Below, piece after piece: positions 60,624-64,000 of a stretch of 64,000 nt of DNA. The notes beneath the pieces were generated by a model. That model was not told the origin of the DNA, did not search any database, and saw nothing but the letters and a program-made list of their open reading frames with translations. The DNA is from SCUD01 sp963778585 (lineage in GTDB: Bacteria > Pseudomonadota > Gammaproteobacteria > Steroidobacterales > Steroidobacteraceae). The position numbers and the translations under genes were made by a program. Numbering within the stretch: the first letter of the stretch is position 1; each line of letters starts with the position of its first letter. The stretch covers positions 186,001 through 250,000 of the forward strand of contig CAVZUU010000002.1 of NCBI GenBank assembly GCA_963778585.1, in the 5' to 3' direction.

Positions 60624-62819
60624 CTAATCGGTGTACTTGGCCGCCTCGTCTGGCTTGTTCCAAGCCGTATAAAGGTCTGCCAGACGCGCGCGGCCACGCT
60701 GCTGGAGGCCGGGTATCGGCGATCCGGACATGGCCGGCAGGCTTTCGAGCAGCAGTTTCTCGGCATCCGAGTACTGCCCGAGGCCTGCGAGCGCCGCGCC
60801 TTGCGCGTTTTTCGCCATCGCCACCAGCCAGTGATCGTCCGGCAGGCTGAGCGCCAGGATCTGCAGCGCCTCGGCGGCGATGTCCCGCGCGTCGGCGTAG
60901 CGTTTCTGCGCCACCCGCAGGCTGGCCTGAACCGTCAGGGTGCTCGCGACCTGCGGATGTTCATTGCCGAGGGCTCCGCGACGGATTGCCAGTGCCTTGT
61001 CGAGTAGCTCCTCCGCCTCTTGAAATTGACCGGCCAAGGTGAGCCAGTACGCGAGGCTGGTGACGTTGCCCGCCACGTCGGGATGATCGGGCCCCAGTTC
61101 CTGCCGGCTCATGTCGATCGATTCACGCAGCATCTGGATTGCCGCACTGCGCTCGCCCTTCCGGTAGAGAACGAACGCCAGGTTGCTCATGCCGAGCGCA
61201 ATTTCCGGATGGCTGTCGCCGAGCAGCTTGCGGTTCATCTCGATCGACTCGCGATACGCCTTCTCGGCGCCGCGATAGTCGCCACTTACCTCGAGGACGT
61301 AGGCGAGGTTGTTGAGTCCGGCCGCGAGCTCCGGATGCGCGTCGCCCAGGAGCTTGCGATTCATGTCCAGCGCAGCACGATGCAGGGGCTCCGCCTGGTC
61401 GAAGCGATCCAGGCCCTGCAGGGCCCAGGCCAGGTTGTTCATGGCCTCGGCGAGGTCCGGATGCAGGTCCCCGTGCAGCTTGCGCTGCAGATCGAGCGCC
61501 TGGCGAAGGTAGATTTCCGCTTGCTTGAAATCACCGCGCTCGCCGAAGTTGACGCCCAGGTCACCGAGGCTCGCCGCCACGTCGACGTGCACCTCGCCAT
61601 GACGCCTGCGACGGATCAGCAGGGCTTCCTCGATCAGTTTCTGGCCCCTGTCGTATTCGCCCGTATACGACATCACATCGGCCAGCGCCGACAGCGTGTC
61701 CGCGACATCCTCGTGCCACTTGCCGAGCGTGCGCCGCTGGATGACCAGCGCTTCCTCGAGGCGCTTCACCGCTTCGGCGTAATCCGCGTTCAGCGCGAGC
61801 ACTTCGCCGAGGTGCCCGAGGCTTTCGGCGAGTTCTACTTGGTTGTCTCCGGCCAGCGACCTCCGTTTGTCGACCGACTTGCGGGCGAACGGAATCGCGG
61901 TCCCATAGAGTCCGATGCTCCGGTACAGCGTTCCCATGGTGTCCATCAGCGTCGCCTGGACGGCCGGCTCGTCGGCGAGCTCTGTTTCGATGCGCGGCGC
62001 ACCCATATCGAGGATCATCCGGGCCGTGATTTCTTTTCCCCGCGCCTCTCTCGGGTCGACGATCTTGAACATGTCGACGATGAATCGCGTGACCTGCCGC
62101 GCCGTTTCCGCTTCCTTTTCCGCCTGGACGCGCTGGCGCTCCGCCTCGTTGCGGGCGATCCAGGCCGTCGCTGCGAGCACGGAGGTGATGATCATGCCGG
62201 TCAGCGATCCGGACACCAGCGCCGCGATCCGCCACTGCCTACGCCGTGCATCCCTTCGCTTCAGCTCGTCGAGGCCGATGCCCAGCATGCCGGCCAGCAG
62301 CTTGAGCATCGCGTTTCGCTTGCGATCCTTTTGCGGCCGGGCGTCCGCGGCGATCGGCTCGCTGCGCTCCGTCGTCAGCTGGCCGTCCTTTCCCAGCTTG
62401 TGTATCAGTGCATCTGGAAAGCATTCCTGCTCCGCAAGCGAGTGATTCAGGGAGGCCCCCGGCTCGCCGGCTACGATCAGGCAGAAGATGCGGTCCTCGC
62501 GACCGAGCCGCTTGAAGGTCAGGATCTCTTCGTTGACCCACTTCGATTTCGCGGCCTTCGGGGAGCAAATGACGATCTGGCAGGCCGACTGCTCGAGCGC
62601 GGCGACGAGCGTCTCGCCGAGGCTGGTCGCGGTTGCGAGTTCCTCGCGATCGCGGAACACGGGAGTGAATCGCCTCGGGACCGGACCGAACGCGGTCTCC
62701 GTGCCGACCAGGTGCCTGGGCAACCGGTAGGTTTCGAGACTACGGTGCAGCCACCTGGCCCATTTCTCGTCGCTGTGGCTGTAGCTGATGAACGCGCGGT
62801 ACTTGGACTGGGTGTTCAT
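60624..62819 (-). CDS. TIR domain, transmembrane helix and TPR repeat protein
   Basis: A 731-residue protein. Residues about 7-115 form a TIR domain: YRAFISYSHSDEKWARWLHRSLE, the FRDREEL box and VICSPKAAKSKWVNEEI, where Glu98 is the likely catalytic residue of an NAD-cleaving TIR. A single helix (about 197-221) and a coiled coil with ERQRVQAEKEAE follow. From about 235 a segment starting ITARMILDMGAP leads into about 10 tetratricopeptide repeats with LGDAHPELAAGLNNLAYVL. The TM helix suggests a cytoplasmic TIR with a periplasmic TPR sensor, or a TPR scaffold on the other side. It starts 10 bases after the SLOG gene. Confidence 0.9.
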   Translation of the reverse strand: MNTQSKYRAFISYSHSDEKWARWLHRSLETYRLPRHLVGTETAFGPVPRRFTPVFRDREELATATSLGETLVAALEQSACQIVICSPKAAKSKWVNEEILTFKRLGREDRIFCLIVAGEPGASLNHSLAEQECFPDALIHKLGKDGQLTTERSEPIAADARPQKDRKRNAMLKLLAGMLGIGLDELKRRDARRRQWRIAALVSGSLTGMIITSVLAATAWIARNEAERQRVQAEKEAETARQVTRFIVDMFKIVDPREARGKEITARMILDMGAPRIETELADEPAVQATLMDTMGTLYRSIGLYGTAIPFARKSVDKRRSLAGDNQVELAESLGHLGEVLALNADYAEAVKRLEEALVIQRRTLGKWHEDVADTLSALADVMSYTGEYDRGQKLIEEALLIRRRRHGEVHVDVAASLGDLGVNFGERGDFKQAEIYLRQALDLQRKLHGDLHPDLAEAMNNLAWALQGLDRFDQAEPLHRAALDMNRKLLGDAHPELAAGLNNLAYVLEVSGDYRGAEKAYRESIEMNRKLLGDSHPEIALGMSNLAFVLYRKGERSAAIQMLRESIDMSRQELGPDHPDVAGNVTSLAYWLTLAGQFQEAEELLDKALAIRRGALGNEHPQVASTLTVQASLRVAQKRYADARDIAAEALQILALSLPDDHWLVAMAKNAQGAALAGLGQYSDAEKLLLESLPAMSGSPIPGLQQRGRARLADLYTAWNKPDEAAKYTD

Positions 62820-62829
62820 CGGTGGCGAT

Positions 62830-64000
62830 TCAGTGCGACTCGCTGAAGCTCCTGATCGAATGCCACTCGATCACCTCGCGCAGGAGCGCGCGCTCGGTCT
62901 TGAGCACCACGTGCTCGACGCTGTTCCACGTCCGGCAGGAGGCGATCTGCGCGCGGCTGGCCTGCAGCAAGGTGCGCATTTCCCGGAAACGCGCCACGCG
63001 GCGCTGCAGGTCGTTGATCGAGATGATGGAAATGCACGCAGCTGCCACGGCCGGCAGTGCAATTGGCAGGAACACGTTCGTCGTCCCCTCGACCCACGCA
63101 GGCAACGGCGTGTGCAGCGTCCGGGTGATCGCATAGAACGCTGTGAACACGAGGGCCGAAACCGTGCCGATGGTGAAACCTGCAGCAAGCCTGCGGTAGA
63201 GCGGCTGCGCCCGATTCACCTGCCTGTCGTAGTACGCAAGCTGGTCGTCGATCCTTTTCTCCAGGTAGATTCGCTTGAATTCCTCGATCGGCACCGGTCG
63301 GGCCGCGGACGATCGCGTGTGCAGGATGTACAGCGAGCGCGCCAGGCCGCGCGCGCCAGAGAGGTCGAGGTTGTGCAACAGCGGAGCGGCTCGCGGCAGT
63401 CCCCAGGTCGCGAGCGCCGAGCGGCAGAATTCCGCGGCAAGCCGGCAGCGCACCCAGCTGTGATGCGAGTGCATCTTGCGGCGCAGCAATATCGCTGCCC
63501 CGAGGGCGAAGGTGATGCACGACAGTTCGAGCCATGGCAAGGCGAGCAAGTGCAACCCATAGCCGACGACCGCGGCGCCGATCACCGTTGCGATCACATG
63601 TGCAACGACCGTGGATACGATCAGTCGCCGGAATTGCGGAGCACCATGGGTCGCGTGGTAGTCGCATTTCTGCTGGAAAAGGAAGACGGAATCCGGCGCC
63701 TTGAACGGATTGACCGACCAGGCGCTCGCGGCTTCCGGCAATCCGTTCAGGTCTTCGAGGACCGGATCGTTCGGCTCGAGCCTGTCCCAGTTTTCCTTGC
63801 GCACCTCGTGCGTGACGGCGTCGATGATCATCACGGGCTTGCCGGTCGATTCCGCATATTGGACGACGTCGGCCGTTCCGCCCTTGCCCCGCGCGGAATC
63901 TCCGTCCCAGACCGCGATCAGGACGTCCGAGCCATTGACGGTCTCGATCCCACAATCGAGATAAGCGTCCTTGCGGTCTCCATTTTCGGTGATGACCTTC
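62830..64000 (-). CDS. SLOG-like nucleotide-binding domain fused to four-TM module (partial, 5' end outside window)
   Basis: The frame is open to the window edge, so the N-terminus is missing and 390 codons are seen. The visible N-terminal part ends with NGSDVLIAVWDGDSARG, GKGGTADVVQYAESTGKPV and MIIDA, the pattern of SLOG/DprA-like Rossmann domains that bind or make nucleotide signals. After a linker there are four hydrophobic helices in two pairs, followed by a coiled C-terminus (QRRVARFREMRTLLQASRAQ and ERALLREVIEWHSI) as in SLATT-type membrane effectors. The gene is 10 bases upstream of the TIR-TPR gene, so the two form one transcription unit. SLOG/SLATT assignment is by pattern only. Confidence 0.75.
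   Translation of the reverse strand, partial: KVITENGDRKDAYLDCGIETVNGSDVLIAVWDGDSARGKGGTADVVQYAESTGKPVMIIDAVTHEVRKENWDRLEPNDPVLEDLNGLPEAASAWSVNPFKAPDSVFLFQQKCDYHATHGAPQFRRLIVSTVVAHVIATVIGAAVVGYGLHLLALPWLELSCITFALGAAILLRRKMHSHHSWVRCRLAAEFCRSALATWGLPRAAPLLHNLDLSGARGLARSLYILHTRSSAARPVPIEEFKRIYLEKRIDDQLAYYDRQVNRAQPLYRRLAAGFTIGTVSALVFTAFYAITRTLHTPLPAWVEGTTNVFLPIALPAVAAACISIISINDLQRRVARFREMRTLLQASRAQIASCRTWNSVEHVVLKTERALLREVIEWHSIRSFSESH

Noticed and set aside
57988..64000. Genomic island inserted at the tRNA-Met gene
   Set aside because: Islands insert at the 3' end of a tRNA; here the 3' end faces the DUF885 gene, away from the TIR/SLOG block, and no integrase or repeated tRNA end was found.
1..64000. 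CRISPR arrays, insertion sequences, prophage genes, rRNA genes
   Set aside because: No regularly spaced repeats, transposase, integrase, capsid or rRNA sequence was recognised anywhere in the window.

Overview
The window is GC-rich (clearly above 60 % by eye), gene-dense and dominated by short intergenic gaps with frequent start/stop overlaps. The gene content points to a gammaproteobacterium, probably uncultured: icd is followed directly by aceK, the fused 23S rRNA methyltransferase RlmKL and a fused DnaQ/GIY-YIG nuclease are present, the Puu gamma-glutamylated putrescine pathway is complete, TonB receptors and a patatin-type outer membrane protein occur, the single tRNA encodes its CCA end, and there are integron attC sites. 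Genus cannot be assigned from this alone. Several genes carry single-base indels (a DUF4266 lipoprotein, aceK, three in potF), so either the assembly has residual indel errors or some genes are decaying; an msrA remnant is a clear pseudogene in any case.

Layout. 1-5.9 kb: an envelope cluster (two outer-membrane barrel proteins, a TlpA thioredoxin, a DUF4266 lipoprotein, a DUF3570 barrel, and convergent ApbE flavin transferase), then a SYLF lipid-binding protein, an msrA relic, a RIO-like kinase and a small conserved protein. 5.9-10.8 kb: patatin-barrel protein, TonB receptor, YdcZ-type membrane protein. 10.8-15 kb: agmatine deiminase, isocitrate dehydrogenase and its kinase/phosphatase AceK (frameshifted). 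15-21.4 kb: an operon for branched-chain 2-oxoacid dehydrogenase (E1alpha, E1beta, E2), IlvE and a Cys/Met-metabolism PLP lyase, with a divergent Lrp-type regulator. 21.4-24.4 kb: secreted protein, cyclopropane fatty acid synthase, PQQ-type sugar dehydrogenase. 24.4-36.1 kb: a polyamine island, with a minus-strand operon puuD-puuA-transaminase-potF(broken)-potG-potH-potI-aminotransferase and a divergent puuA2-puuB pair. 36.1-39.8 kb: small genes of lower GC, part of them in an integron-cassette cluster with two well-formed attC sites and no integrase. 40-47 kb: fhs, BetI-like regulator plus Rieske oxygenase, RlmKL, DnaQ/GIY-YIG. 47-51.4 kb: N-carbamoylputrescine amidase, PuuC-like aldehyde dehydrogenase, HTH-cupin regulator and an omega-transaminase. 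51.5-58.1 kb: TonB receptor, cupin protein, DUF6763 protein, GABA transaminase, DUF885 protein, tRNA-Met. 58.1-64 kb: LEA14-like lipoprotein, a large unknown secreted protein, then a two-gene unit of a TIR-TM-TPR protein and a SLOG-like protein with four membrane segments (cut by the window edge).

How the parts fit. Agmatine is converted to putrescine by AguA and AguB, which are about 35 kb apart. Putrescine import (Pot) and the Puu pathway (two PuuA, PuuB, PuuC, PuuD) lead to GABA, and GabT and the other transaminases feed it to succinate semialdehyde. The Bkd operon would make branched acyl-CoA from Val/Leu/Ile. The most novel-looking parts are the TIR-TPR/SLOG-4TM pair at the right edge, which could be a nucleotide-signalling or immune-type system, the integrase-less cassette cluster, and the ApbE/DUF3570/DUF4266/TlpA envelope redox cluster.
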